Assembly: GCF_030848805.1 (NCBI RefSeq)
Contig: NC_092369.1
Coordinates: forward strand, 7,229,199 to 7,293,198
DNA length: 64,000 bases
Source of the DNA: Temnothorax longispinosus
Lineage: Eukaryota > Arthropoda > Insecta > Hymenoptera > Formicidae
Direction of reading: 5' to 3'
Part shown: piece after piece, positions 1 through 12,358 of the stretch
Numbering within the stretch: the stretch's first letter is position 1
Layout: every line of letters starts with the position of its first letter
Notes under the pieces: generated by a model
Told to the model about the DNA's origin: nothing
The model's database searches: none
The model's input: the letters and a program-made list of their open reading frames with translations, nothing else
Position numbers and translations under genes: made by a program

Positions 1-9
1 GTTACTTAC
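1..9 (-). other. Splice donor (5' splice site) after the Lar Ig2a exon
   Basis: On the minus strand the exon ends ...GATTCCG and continues GTAAGTAAC. GTAAGT is a perfect insect 5' splice site, and the open frame hits a stop two codons into the intron. This fixes the exon's 3' end at position 10. Confidence 0.93.
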
Positions 10-192
10 CGGAATCCAGAACCGTGTATCGTGGATTTGACGTGTCGATAGGCAGCATATCTCGCACCCAGGAGATGATAGGCGTCGGGGATCCAACTGC
101 GGTGCAAAGAAGGACCGCGTTGTGGCCCATCTCGACTACCTTCGTCGTCGGCGCTTGAGTGATCATTGGGAAACCCATCGGTAGATTTTCCG
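10..192 (-). CDS. Lar: Lar receptor tyrosine phosphatase, internal exon (first half of Ig domain 2)
   Basis: This exon belongs to a LAR-type receptor protein tyrosine phosphatase, a neuronal cell-surface protein with extracellular Ig and fibronectin III domains and two cytoplasmic phosphatase domains, known for axon guidance and synapse formation. The frame reads GFPMITQAPTTKVVEMGHNA, then the first Ig cysteine (codon 104-106, LLCTA) and the invariant Ig tryptophan (codon 68-70, ISWVRD), ending NPRYTVLDSG. This matches the order seen in insect Lar Ig2. The partner cysteine (the Y-x-C of strand F) must lie in the next exon, to the left of the window. The exon is 183 nt: it starts with two bases of a split codon and ends with the first base of another, so it is phase 1 at both ends. 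It is bounded by ATTACAG upstream and GTAAGT downstream. Reading from the in-frame ATG at 202 is an artefact, because 193-202 is intron. The family assignment is very secure; orthology to Drosophila Lar rather than another LAR paralogue is inferred, since insects usually carry one. Confidence 0.95.
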
Positions 193-207
193 CTGTAATC
201 ACAAAAA
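193..207 (-). other. Splice acceptor and polypyrimidine stretch before the Lar Ig2a exon
   Basis: On the minus strand the sequence TCTTTTTTGTGATTACAG directly precedes the exon. The T-run and the terminal CAG form a normal acceptor, placing the first exon base at 192. No alternative AG in the same frame looks better. Confidence 0.9.
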
Positions 208-2021
208 AGATGATGTCTTTAGTTATTAAATATCACGCTTAAAAGTCTGAAATAGCACATTATGCGGTAAGAAGCGCTGATAATGTTATATATACAGAGA
301 GAAAGACGAGAGTTGATGCATCTTTTAAGAAAGTTCGCTGAAGAGCGAATATATGGTAATCGTAGCAAGACAACGTATCCGTAATACAATTTAAAATAAA
401 TACAATATTTCTTAAGTGAAATAATCTGAAAATTTGGATAAGCACGTGTTATTAAAATTTGAGTAAGCACATATTATTAGTTGAAGCCGTTGTACTTTCA
501 TGAACTTACTTTGCAAGATCGCTGCATTAATTTTCCCTGAGAGCAAGGTGAACATGATTTTTAATATTTTAAAATAAAGCGCGAGTTCAGCGAGTTTATA
601 TTATATGCTCTTATATGCTCACATAAGCTTAATTGTAGTTGTTTGAGCTTTTATACGTGATGCAGACGTGTTCGCGCACACTGAGTATAATCGATCAAAA
701 AATTTTGACTGCTTCATCCGTTATTCATCTACAAGATGTATGATCTTCTTAGACATCAGAATAATCAAATAATGATATATAGCGGGACGAGTATACACAT
801 ACGTGGATTATTTATAGGAGATAACATTTAGTCGAAAATATCGCGCGTAGCGAGAACGTCAAAATATTCGATGTGTACACGTCTTTTACATTGATACGAG
901 GCAAACTTCGTGGCTCGTCAATTATATATCGGACGTGTCGTAGAGTAGATCCGGATAGCTCTCTGTGGATCGTAGACGGGCATCCGGCGACCGGTCTCGC
1001 GGGATCGAAAGTTAGCAAAAGCCACTGGAACTGGTCGGCCACGCCGTTCCCATTTCCCATCGCGGAAAACAGATCTTCCGTCCCTCGGAAGGCAGCCCGC
1101 TGATATGGATAGATGCGCCGGAATGCCGATGCAATCAGGAATGGAATCACAGAATTCAATATACCGCGCGAAGATCTTTTGAAAGGATCCGCCAAAAAGG
1201 ATCAAATAAATCACGCGATTCTCGTTTGGCAGCTGCGTTTTTTGGATGTTGCGTAATTGGAATAAATATCTCGCAGAAGATTTTTAATTCACTATTTAGT
1301 TCTCAATTCTCTTCGCAAACTTGTTTTTTTTTTAATAGTAAGAGAAAAATACATCGATCTATTTAAAACGAATGAATATTTGCACAGATCAGTTAAATAG
1401 ACATCCGAGAAAAACATTATATTTTGAGAAAGACGAAGCAATATTTATAAAACGGTATCCACGATGATGTTTGAATCTTCATGGCTTTTAATAGGCCGTG
1501 GCGTTCGCCACGGGTCTAATCGATACCTAATTAAAAGATATGTTCGATAGAGATTGAGCGCGTCAAAGGCACGATGCGCAAGTCGTGCGTGAAGTTCAGC
1601 CTCAGGGCGAGTAAGAAGATTAATTCGACCTGTTTCGAGGTACACGTGATCCGACCCACATCGCTCCCGTTCTTCATGTAATTACGACGGCGCTACATTA
1701 ATCCTTGGGGTGAACTCGTAGTTAAATCTAAGTTGGCGACGCGGCGTACGAAGTTCAGAACAACTCTCGCGATTGTCCTGCTTCCGTTTCGACGGAAGCT
1801 CGTACGACAGAAATGAAGACAATTTACCTGAACCAATTTAATAACCTCTCGATATACTGGTTATTTGAAGCAGACGTAGAATTTATTTTACAAAAAATGA
1901 AATTGAAAATCTAATAGAGAAGATATAATATATGATACAATTATATTTTAGACAAATCACTATATCATTCATAAAGGGGAGTCTTATATTTAAGCAAAGC
2001 AGGACTAATATGAATCTTATA

Positions 2022-2173
2022 ATTAATTAGAGAATATGTTATTTTCAGTTAACCCGAATCTTAATATTTCTGAACAGAAATATTATTCTTAATACAGAAA
2101 TATTACTGTTAGGCTACTAAAATTCAGCCCGACTAAAAATGGCATTTTCTCTAATTATTAATCTTATATTTCC
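2022..2173. repeat. Decayed fold-back (MITE-like) repeat
   Basis: The left arm (2022-2072) and the reverse complement of the right arm (2095-2173) align over most of their length. Both carry AATTAGAGAA-A/T-ATG, then a TTTT-AGT block, a CGAAT/TGAAT-TTTA block, and end ATATTTCTG at the centre. The right arm has about 12 extra bases. The core is a perfect 10-bp hairpin with a 2-nt spacer (2063-2072 and 2075-2084), and CAGAAATATTA is repeated 20 nt later (2075 and 2095). A related single arm lies at 48237-48308. There is no coding capacity; it is consistent with a non-autonomous transposon relic of unknown family. Confidence 0.6.
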
Positions 2174-3440
2174 AAAATTAGTGAACTCTTTTCTCGGATT
2201 ATTTTATACATATTTTTATTTTATATTTAAAGTTAAATTTTTCACAGCGATAATGCTTTTTATTATGCATCGTCATTAATAAATTAAGATTTAAATAACG
2301 CAAAGATTTAATACAAGGTTTTCCATTTCACAACATTTGAATTATAATTTATAAAGAGAAGACGGCTCTATAATTTTTTAGAAATTTAACTATCTGAGGT
2401 TAAAGTTACTGGTAAGCGAACTTGAGACTTATTACAAGGCCCACAAACTGGGTGAAAGTTCGCCGTAAGAGCGCGATCAAACTGCAATTACCATCGACGC
2501 CTCGGGGTGGCTCTTAGAAAGTCCATCTTTCACAGTCTCGTCAATTACAAGAGCAATCGGAACTCGCGGATGAAGTTAATGGTCGGCAAGTACTTTCGCG
2601 TATTCTGATCTACTCGTCTCTATTCGCGAATATATTTTAAACCAATGAACCTGTTGGAGCTTGGTAAGCTAGTCGTTCACACGAACGTAAAGATATATTT
2701 GAAGATTGGCACAATTGCGCATCCAGTCGCTTTGTGTCTTTTCTATCTTTTGTTTTTCTTTTGTAACATTGATACCGTCTTTAGTTGACGTTATCCGAGC
2801 AGTCGGTGTTCGGTTAGATGTTAGATTGCGGATAAAAGAAAAATAAATGTCTCTTAATTGTTTCATCATTATCTTCCATTTGTCCATTTAATTTCTCTTA
2901 TAGGAAGATTTTCGTTCAATAATCATTTGAACTAAAACCAGCACATAAATGGGCTTTTTCTTGCTTAAAAATATTTTCAAATTTACGTTGTTTTAAAAAT
3001 ATTTTTCATTTTACTTCGTCAAACTTTTTATTTCCAACACCGCCGGCGTTATTATACATTAAATCAATTTCTCCCATTTTCGAATCTACATTTATCGAAA
3101 GAGATAATAAATATCTATAGAGAGATAAATTAAAAATTCTTTAGCGCAATTTGATTTTGTTGGAAATTTCGAGTCAAATCGAGATAAGTGCATAAATTAA
3201 TAGCTTATTTTATCTGTCAAATTAACAGTTCTACTTTTAACATGAACAGAGAGGAGAATTTAATTACCACATTACATAATTTATTTGCTTCAACGTAATG
3301 AGGACATTTAGCTACATCGCTTTTTTAGCACAGATCACGACAGCATCGATGTCATCATGTACATTACCATATATGTATCGAAAACATTCAAGTTAACAAA
3401 GACGCATGCGAGATGTATGATCTAATCGAGAGATTGTTGG

Positions 3441-4600
3441 ACTCTCCTTTTGTGTATATTGCGCAGACGTGAAATCATCGTAAATGGGTCAAGCAATTTA
3501 CCGACTATTTGTTACCATAGTCGCAACTATTGTGCATTAAGGAACTCGAAGCTATTATACAAGTCGCGTCGCTCTTTCTTTCTTTCATTTTCTCAGCAGG
3601 ATCTGTCAAATTCAACGGGATTCGCGTGCTATTAACGCGCGAGAGAGGCCGATAGGGGGAGAGCGGTAGTCCAATGCTCGACAACCTCCAGGATTTTCTC
3701 AGGGTCTTCCTCTCCCCATTGTCTTCTTCCGCGGCGCCGCTTCTTTGTCCTCGTTATCGTCCGAGTTATCCGACGCGCGGCTGCGCCAATTATATCGGCG
3801 GCCGAGAGAGCGCTTCGCGGCCGACAATAGAAATCGCCTGCAGACTTTCCGTGTGGCCCCCCGCAGCCATTTCCACCCTCTCCTGTCCCACCTTTTCCTC
3901 CCGCTATATCCTCTTTCCTCCGTGCGCTTTTCCACCGGCGACAACAAACAATACAAGCACCCGACGTCGACCGCGTCGCAACGACAACAAAGTCGTCGGC
4001 AAAGCTATTGTCCCCGCCTGGCGATCCGGCCGCCGCGCCTTCCTCGTGTCCGAGGTCGCGCGACGACTATTGTACAACCAGAGAACGAACACGACTACGA
4101 CGATGACGACGACAACGGCGACGACAACGACAACGACAACGATAACGAAGACGACGACCGTCGCTGTCGCCTTTTTCGTGGAAGACGTGATTTTTGTGGG
4201 AATTTGTCTTTCTTCCCGGCTTCTCGTCCTCTTTACGGCGTTCTTCCATTCCTGGTTTTCCTTCTTTATTTGCGATTTCTCGCTGTGCACGCCACTTGAC
4301 TATGCACGCAAATGCGCGCGCGTAAAAGCGCGAATATGATGGACCGAGCGCACGTGGACGAGTTATTGTCGGGGATGAACGCCTTCTTTTTTACAATTTC
4401 CTTTTACGGCGCTTTGCACTGTTTCTTTCTCTCTCTCCCTCCCTTTATCTCTATTCGCACATCGAGTCTTTTACCGTTACATTTAGATTTATGTTCGCCG
4501 CAACGCGATCGTAAGATCACAGTTTCACGCGAGAAGAGATTTTTCTTTTCAGAGATTCTTGGCCCGACAAGACACAGGACACAAGATTAAGTTACAGACT
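3441..4600. other. GC-rich, pyrimidine-rich low-complexity block
   Basis: The plus strand is rich in CTC and TTCC runs and in CGA/CAA triplets. Overlapping open frames up to 221 codons exist on both strands, but their translations are compositionally biased (runs of Thr, Asp/Asn or Val depending on frame) and resemble no family. I treat the block as non-coding. Confidence 0.55.
4091..4160. repeat. CGA / CAACGA microsatellite
   Basis: An imperfect trinucleotide-hexanucleotide array of CGA and CAACGA units (several GACAAC units in tandem near 4112-4146). It creates an Asp/Asn-rich translation in one frame, a Thr-rich one in another, and a Val-rich one on the opposite strand, which explains the long accidental ORFs here. 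Confidence 0.85.
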
Positions 4601-7600
4601 GTGTATTTACTTTGTTAACTTTGTAGCGAGATGACGAAAAATATATCGAGTGTACCGTAAAGTAGTAGAACCGTAAAGTGATTAAAGACAAATTCAGCTA
4701 CATTCTTTATCATGTTAATGTCTGACTCTATAATGACGTTCTCTACTGGCGACATTTGCCGCTTAATTTCCGCGCGACGGAATGGATCTTTAACTTTTTG
4801 ATTAATGTACATTACTATAAAAGACAAAGTAACGTAAAGTTAGTAAAGTAACTTTATTAATTTGATATAAAATCGCTTTAGGTTGATGCCGTTGCGAGCA
4901 ATTTATTTGATCAAAATAATTAAAGTATTGATAAAAAAATTTCGGTAATGGAATATAGAATATCAACTATCGCCGTTGTGATACCGGGATTACTTCAATT
5001 CGAAGGCGGATGTATGAAGAACGTTGAGGCATTGTAACGATTTGTCCCATTCTGCGCGCTCACCCTCGCATCCTCCATCTTCCGTCTTATCGTATCATCC
5101 AGCGCGGGCCCGCGTTTCGCGTCGTTCGAGTGAAACATAATGGAGAGAAATCAATAGAATGATCGGTTTCAAATAACTCGTTTTACTTCCATCCCTTTTT
5201 TCGCCCGTACGTGGAGGATCCTTTTATCGTTACTTTCGACATCACTCTCGCGATCGTAAGATTTCAAGGCATACGAAAAGGGAGAAAAGAAGATACTGCG
5301 CTTTCTCTTGTTCGAGAACGGCTTTCAGTGAAGGGCTGGTCATGAAAAAAGGTTCTGACTGATCTCTTTGGCACCCTCGTTTTACGAGGAGACGCTTACG
5401 TATAGGCGATAAAGGAATTGTTTTCTTAGAGGGTCAAAGTTATATATAAAGGACTACTCGGCGGCACAGGCGGCACTCTTTTAGAAGCGTATGGTGCGGC
5501 GAGCGCTTCTTTGGGATTTTGTTGACTTTTCCCGCTCCGACGATTCTGTGAGCGGCCTTAGCGCTTCGTAACGTGTATTTCCACAAAATTTGCGCGTTGC
5601 CGAACCGCAACTGCATTTGCCATCGGCAGCAAATATTTGCTCTACCTCAACCGGCGGCGAAAACGAATATAATATAGGAATAAATCGTAATTTTAACAAC
5701 GTTATTTCGTATATTTGATTGAGCAACAGGTGATCAATTCGTGCGGCCCCGAAACGTTCTCTTCCGTGTTATCATTCGGCTCATACATAATTGATAACTG
5801 GAGTTAAAGCAAATAAGAGCCGATCTATTGATGAAAAAAATAGGAAGCGAATGAGGGGAAAAATGGATTTGCCGGGTGTCGTTAGGACGAAATTGCTACG
5901 AGATAGCCAGATGTACGACAGTTTCGAAATCGGCGATCCCTCACGGGGGATCTAGAGAATCCACAAATCGGAGGAAGTCCGCGGGAGTGCCACACAGTTG
6001 AATCTCTGAAATATCGACGGCTTACAGGATCGTGTTGCGAGAACGAGGGTGCGTGCCGAATCATTGTTCGCCGCGCATAAATTCTCTTCGCGTCTAAACG
6101 CGCGACGTTACACGAAAATATTAAGAGCGCGTGGCGTATCACCGAGGTATAGAGATCTCGTGCGGCGACTTTGAAAACCTCTAGAATCAAACCGCCGGAC
6201 ATAAATAACACGTCGTAACTGTGGGGAAATAATAAATTTCCGTCTTCCGTCTTTCCGGCGCGAGATAGCGTATCGCGGCCCGATGTAATACAAAAACGTG
6301 ACTGGCGCTCGAATAATCAGCATATTTCGAGGGAAAAAGTAGCTCGGGGGGGTCAAATACGCGCCCGAGAAAATCGATACTGGAGTCGCTCACCTCCTTT
6401 CCCGACGGTTGAATCGAATCGCCTTCGACTTTCGTAATCGGAGTCGCAAATATTCGTCGCCGTGTACCTCGCGATACATACCCCGGGTGCGGCATCTGGA
6501 AACGACATCTCCAGGGATGCACAGCCCCCAGACTTCGCGACGGACGAGGTCCGTTACCTACATCGTGACATCCCAACGTTTCAGTCGATTCGGAACGATC
6601 GAAGATCTTCGTGCAAATTCCGAAAATTCACAGAAAAGCAAGGAGTAGTTTGTTGTACATTTTCGCATTCTTTCAATCTCATTTTTCGTATCAAGTGTTT
6701 CCTTTTAAATATACACATGAAGATAAAAAGAGATATATTTCTGTAATCATGTAACGCATTTAGATACATCGTTCTAATAATTAGGCGTGTCTCGGAATTC
6801 ATTTATTCTTGGGATTGCTTGTTAGAAGTAGATTTTTCATTTCGATGTTTTCAACGAGATTTTCTTTGCATCTCATTCGGACGCAATAGAGGAAACTGTG
6901 ACAAAGCAATCGGACTCCGATCGTACCGCTGCGAAATATTCTACCAATTCACTCGAAACTTTCATAGTGGTCGACCTTCTTCTCGCGATCTTTGTGTGCT
7001 GACTGGTTGTGAAGTTTCTATCCCTGAGGAGATACGAGAAAGTAACCCGGGGCACTTCGATACGTCTCGAGACACTTGAGAAGTTGCTGGATGAAAGAGT
7101 GACAGGCCAACGGGGTTCGATGGGGTTGTAACGGAGGGGCCAAGGGCAGAACTGCCACGAAGATTTGCGTGGAGAATGTCGGATGGCGGAGTTTCTACCC
7201 TGCACCATTGGTTGGCTTTCTCGAGCCGCGGGTGGTGCAATTTAGGCGATATATGTACAGGTATATGGGGGAACGGTCTTGTTGCGGTCCGCAGGGAATA
7301 TTTTCCGCGTATTGAAAACAGCCGCAGGCTACAGGATGTTACAGCAATTATGTGAAATCGTAAATAGATGGGGATCTTTCGATTATATTATCGAATGCGT
7401 TACCTGCTACTTTCCCGAGAAATTTCGGATTGTATGCGATAATAAACGTTGTGAGAAGATTAATAATAAGACAACACATTGCAAAATATATAATCTACCG
7501 TCATATTGTTCGCAATGGACATAACTAGATAGAACTTCATAAATATTACCGAAGTCTGTATAGAATTTTATAGATTAACTAAGTCATTTTTATCTATGGA

Positions 7601-7658
7601 TTACGCAATTAATTTAGGATCAGTGTTCTTCAATTGTTGATTTTTTAACAGTTCTTGA

Positions 7659-7661
<3 letters not shown>
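4601..7661. other. Mixed intronic block, no gene seen
   Basis: Moderately CpG-rich sequence with open frames of 129 codons or fewer and no recognisable domain. It contains a TATA-like TATATATAAAG near 5450 without a convincing initiator, and the weak inverted-repeat pair at 4607/4834. Nothing else can be assigned. Confidence 0.55.
4607..4851. repeat. Possible small inverted-repeat element
   Basis: The 18-mer at 4607-4624 and the reverse complement of 4834-4851 match at 14 of 18 positions, framing about 245 bp. The inside also carries ACCGTAAAGT twice with 16-nt spacing (4654 and 4670). The arms are simple (TTACTTTG type), so chance is a real alternative. Confidence 0.3.

Positions 7662-7700
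<39 letters not shown>
7662..7700. repeat. (AT)n microsatellite
   Basis: An uninterrupted AT dinucleotide run of 39 nt, embedded in AT-rich sequence. Confidence 0.97.
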
Positions 7701-7701
<1 letters not shown>

Positions 7702-8054
7702 TTAAACTTCAACAATATAAGTAAAAACTCCACTCTTAATTTAATTTCTAATTTAATAGATTTATAATTGTGAAAATAGAAAGAAATATTTAGTGCTAAA
7801 AAATAAAAGATGAAAATATTTGAAGAGAAAATAGCTTGTTTTAGAAATACTTTTTTTCTTTTTTAATACTGCTTTTCACGGTAACTCTATAGGTGATAGA
7901 AAAAAGGTATCAATTAATAAATAAACATTTTCATGAAAGAAGTACAGTGTATCATAGGATACGGTTAACCATTCAGTAGTTGTTTGTAAGACAACAGTAC
8001 TTTTTCATAATTATTAAACATCCAACGCACGTTCGATCCGTCAAGTCATCAAAT

Positions 8055-8083
8055 GCAATTAACTTTCACGATTTCGTAATTGC
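8055..8083. promoter_or_regulatory. Spaced inverted pair of homeodomain-type sites
   Basis: GCAATTA (8055-8061) and TAATTGC (8077-8083) face each other across 15 nt. TAATTG/CAATTA is a common homeodomain core. The same two half-sites form the perfect palindrome at 12339-12358. Function is inferred only from the motif. Confidence 0.25.
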
Positions 8084-11000
8084 GCCCGCATTTCTCGATG
8101 CCTCGCAATGCTAAATTATGTTAGCGCCAGAACGTAGCACGAATAACGGATGACTCAGCGGGTTTTCAATCGCACCGGGGCGAATGCAGTCGTACGCATC
8201 CGTAATGATCGCGTCATCGTCTGAAATAAAATTCACGTCCGGTCATGGAGGTAGAGGGAATTAATCGCTGTCGGTTCCAAGTGAGAGAGCCGGCCAATAA
8301 GGGACGTGCCAATAAACCACGTAGGATAAAATCCGCCGTAAAAGTCTCAGGCAAACGCGCCTTCATAATTCAAGCATATGCGGCGATGCAGCTGCAGGCG
8401 TACTTTCTGGACATGGACGTATATTTATGGGGTGTTCCAGAAATCGCATAATATTTCATTAAATTTTGTAGCAACCATTTGATTGGATGCTATCTTTCAA
8501 TTTGTCAATTTCTAGTAATATTTTAGTAGGTTTCGAATTTATATTATTTTAAAGTAAGTCTGATTAAAAGTTAATTAAAAAACAGGGCCATCTATTTGCT
8601 AAAAAGTTCGTTATTTTTGTATTTCTTACAGTTTAATTATTGATATAATTCTCGTTGAGAAGAAATTGATGTAAAAAAATTGATGAAAGAAACCGTAGAT
8701 GGAAAAGTTTGCTGCGGAGTGTCTGGGTCGCTCTGTATGTACCCTCATATATTGGCCTCGCGTCATTTCAAGAGAAATCGATCTATGCGAAATTGCCCTG
8801 AGTCGCAGAAAAAGAGCCCCTCGAGTTCGGGACGCCGCGCCGGTGCAAATCGCTCCAAAACGAAGCGAAGAAAACGTCACGAAATCGGGGAATTAAGTTC
8901 GGGAATAGCACACTTGCTGACATAGCGTGAAAATTTTCCCTTAAGACACATCGTTTTTACATGTCCTTAATGTATGTGTAATTTATATTTTTACATTTGT
9001 ACACACGTCAAAGATTATATAACAGTATATTTTCAAGATTACATATTTCTGCTATTATCAGCATTTACTTGATAGAAAAATTCACTAATTATCTCGCAGG
9101 AAGGAGTTATCTCTCATCTTTCGTTTTAAATGTATCTTTACCTGATTCTGTAGAGAAAGAGCGAGAGCCAGAAACATGCAGTAAACTCGAGAGTTAAGCT
9201 CCTCTCGCTAGCAACGTTACGAAAAATGCGACAAAGTATGTCGTGTATGTCGCGATTTAACAAGACTGTGCAAATGACGTCTGGTCTCCTTTCCCTATTT
9301 TCGGTGCGCTCATTTTTCTCGAATACGATTGGAGAAAACTCGAGACCCGCGTGTGCAAGCGGGTTGTAATCGCTTCACCAACAACAAGTACGTCGAGCGT
9401 CACGCTAGTTAACTTCATTAAACGAAGGACCGGGGCGGTGCAAGCTACATTACCGGAATATAAAAGCTTGTCTCTCGGAGTTGCACTAATGTTCCAATGC
9501 TGGCGGCAGGTGGTGTAAAAGGACACAAGAAAGCAGAGGGCGGAGGACGGGTGAAGAGACTAAAGAGGGGCGAGCGGGTGGTTTCGTAATATCCGAGCTA
9601 CCCTCTCAACCAGTCGGCCCGCCTTAGCAGGGCTTCGCATCGAGTAGGTTGGTTTCGAGCGGCGGCTCTTAAGGGATTAAGCTTTAAAGCCAAACTCGCC
9701 TTCCTTGGACGTTGAGACGGGCGGGGCGTAGAGAGGCATTGAAGAAAGTCGTCCTAAATCGTCGTTTGATCTCGTGATTAATACCGTTGGCTTTACAAAT
9801 TGGCGAGATGAATGGAGTGAAACCTGTGGGTGAAACCTCTGTATCGAGAGGATGGCTCGTGGAAAAGTGAACGTGACGTGGAACAAGATCGTTCTATTCT
9901 ATATAACGGGAGGATAAAAGAACGACAAGTTCGATCAAAGATCGTCGTAATTTTTTCGCTTGAACATTGCGCGTCGCTTGTCGCAGAGCAAACGTCTTCG
10001 TTCTAATTCTTTCTAACTACAAACCGTCGTGACAGCTATTTCATATCTCTATATGCTGCTGCTTTAATCTTGAGATACCTACCATTGCAAACGTTATGAT
10101 CTATCTAACCTGATAATCGTATCTAAAGTTTAAAGTACAAGCTTCGCGTGATTTTCCAGCAATAGCGAGAACTGTTTAATACTCTAATAATATTTTAATA
10201 TTTAATATTCTAATGCTTGACTTTTTATTTCAATGTAACATAATGCATTCCGTGAACTGGGTCGTTCGTATTCGAATAACAGAAAATAGGAATGTCACAT
10301 TTATAATTAAATACACTTTAGAATTAAATACACGACATTACACCGTGTAACGTCTGCTCAATTAATTAAGAGGGTAACCGTCAGCATTTTGTAGAACTAT
10401 GATCGTGGATATTGCGATCTTCTGGTAGAATTACAACATCCGTGTGAGGGCTACAAGGGAGGATTATGAAGGACACGAGTCCTTTTCAAAGGAATAATTA
10501 CTGTTTACGCCATCTTGGATTACAGCGATTATATTTCACGATGTGAAATGGACTCTTAGGGATAAGCTCGCGTCACAAATGCTCCCCCTTCTTTCTTCAG
10601 GGTAAGCTTAATAAACAGCCCAACGTGTATTCCAAATATTTCATTTTAATCCCGTTCAACTTTCCGAGGGTGAATATGTCCTTCAGTCTTCAGTATCCTG
10701 TATCTCAAACGATAAATCGCATAAAATTCTACAGTTACCGTCGCATTTAATGATTTAATACCATTAACGGTATGATTTTTTACTTCAATGTAGATAATGG
10801 CGGAGCCCGTTTTGACAACGTTGTTCTATTATCAGGATGAAACGGAAAAGCGTTAAAAGAAGAAAGATTCTTCCATCATATTTGTGCCATCGTCCCGTTT
10901 GTTTAATTTTTCTGTTTACTTTAGTATTTTATTCACTTATTAAAAATAGAAACCAGATTATTATCCTTTGTGCTCTTCCACTCGTCTGCGAATTTTAGTT

Positions 11001-12338
11001 TAATTGAAAAATTTCAGTTTACATTTTATATTCATATTCTCTTTGTTCGGGTATAAGATTATAAGCGCGTAAATTTAATGAAAAAGAAAAAGGTAGAACA
11101 GTTTCCATTAAATCGAAATACTTGTTTAAAGTTCGTATTGATTAAGTCTATTCTAGTTTTGTGTCATGCAAGATGCAATTCTAGAAAAACGCGCTCGAAT
11201 TGTAAGGAATAAAACTGAATGACGTCTCTCATTTAATTGCGGACAGCTATTGCCGCGACTCACTTAAAATTGCAGCATCGAATTTCGCGTATTAAGCCGC
11301 TTGTCACAACTATCGGAAAGGTAGCAAAACCTGTCACAATAATACGGTTTCGATGTAAAAGTGGCAAATGGCGGCGAATCGACGTTATCGATGGTAAAAT
11401 AAATGGAGTGGCGGCGCGCTGCTACGCTGGTAGTTAAAGTGCAAAACCTCGTACACCGATATTCCATAATTTCACGGAAAAAGTGAGGTGCGGAAACTTT
11501 CGTTGTATGATTTCCCAACGGTCGGCTTCTAAATAGGTATCGAAAACGGTGGATGCGTTTATTTTTTAATACCCCCAGGATTTTTCTTATTCACCCTACG
11601 CGGCGGGGTGGTTGCGATAAAAATTTCAAGTATACGATGGCTTTTGAAAGGCAAACAGACTTGCGAAAGGTAAACGTGCTATTCTTGTAAACAGAATAAT
11701 CTTGGACTCAACTACATTCTCATTATTTCAACAGCCTTAATAATATACTTGAAAAAATGCAAAGCGATTAGTTTTAAATATCTCTCTCCTATTTGTCGCA
11801 TAATTAATAGCTTCACGAATAATCTTGTTTTTATTATCTGCATAATGGTTCAAAAAAGTACAATTTTCAGAATAATTATATTAGCTTGAATAACTCACGC
11901 AAATAGTAATAATGTCGCAGAAAAATATTTTTTGTTCAGCAAAAATAAAGGGTGATATAAATTCAACGTTTTTAGAATCGTAATTATTAAAAGTGAGATA
12001 CAAATAATTGCAAAATACGGTCTCTTTTTTCGATGGCTAAAAACGTGTCACCTCGTAATTTTAACAAAAGGGACTTTGAGCGCGGAAACAACCTCGACGA
12101 CAAGGGATACGCTTACGGTCGATAATTTTATCACCGGTTGACTTCGCTTGACTACGATACGATAATTAGGGAACGCAACACTGTTCCCTGTATTACTTGG
12201 CGCCCGTGTATTTAGGTCGAGATGCACGGACCTCTGAATGCACCACCGACAGACGACAGCCGGCAGATCGAAGATGCATCGCCAGAGTCATCCGATGCGC
12301 GGCCCCGTTGTAATGCGCTTACCGTATCACAACGGCGA

Positions 12339-12358
12339 GCAATTAGCCGGCTAATTGC
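12339..12358. promoter_or_regulatory. Perfect 20-bp palindrome with two homeodomain cores
   Basis: GCAATTAGCCGGCTAATTGC equals its own reverse complement. Each half carries the TAATTG/CAATTA core typical of homeodomain proteins, arranged head to head around CCGG. It lies in a CpG-richer patch (12050-12500). A regulatory role is an inference. Confidence 0.4.

Larger units (their letters stand above)
193..3440. other. AT-rich intronic block, no gene seen
   Basis: This stretch is mostly AT-rich, with short CpG-richer islands near 940-1130 and 1480-1800. Open frames on both strands are short and show no domain. It contains the fold-back repeat described separately (2022-2173) and otherwise nothing I can assign. 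Confidence 0.6.

Noticed and set aside
193..202. In-frame ATG at 202 as the translation start of the exon
   Set aside because: It lies in the intron upstream of the ATTACAG acceptor; the exon is internal to Lar.
3674..4339. Overlapping ORFs of 221 and 184 codons as a possible gene
   Set aside because: Their length comes from the CGA/CAACGA microsatellite and CT-rich DNA. Translations are low-complexity (Thr, Asp/Asn or Val runs) and several frames are open at once.
5450..5490. TATATATAAAG as a TATA box
   Set aside because: No initiator at the expected distance and no plausible downstream open frame.
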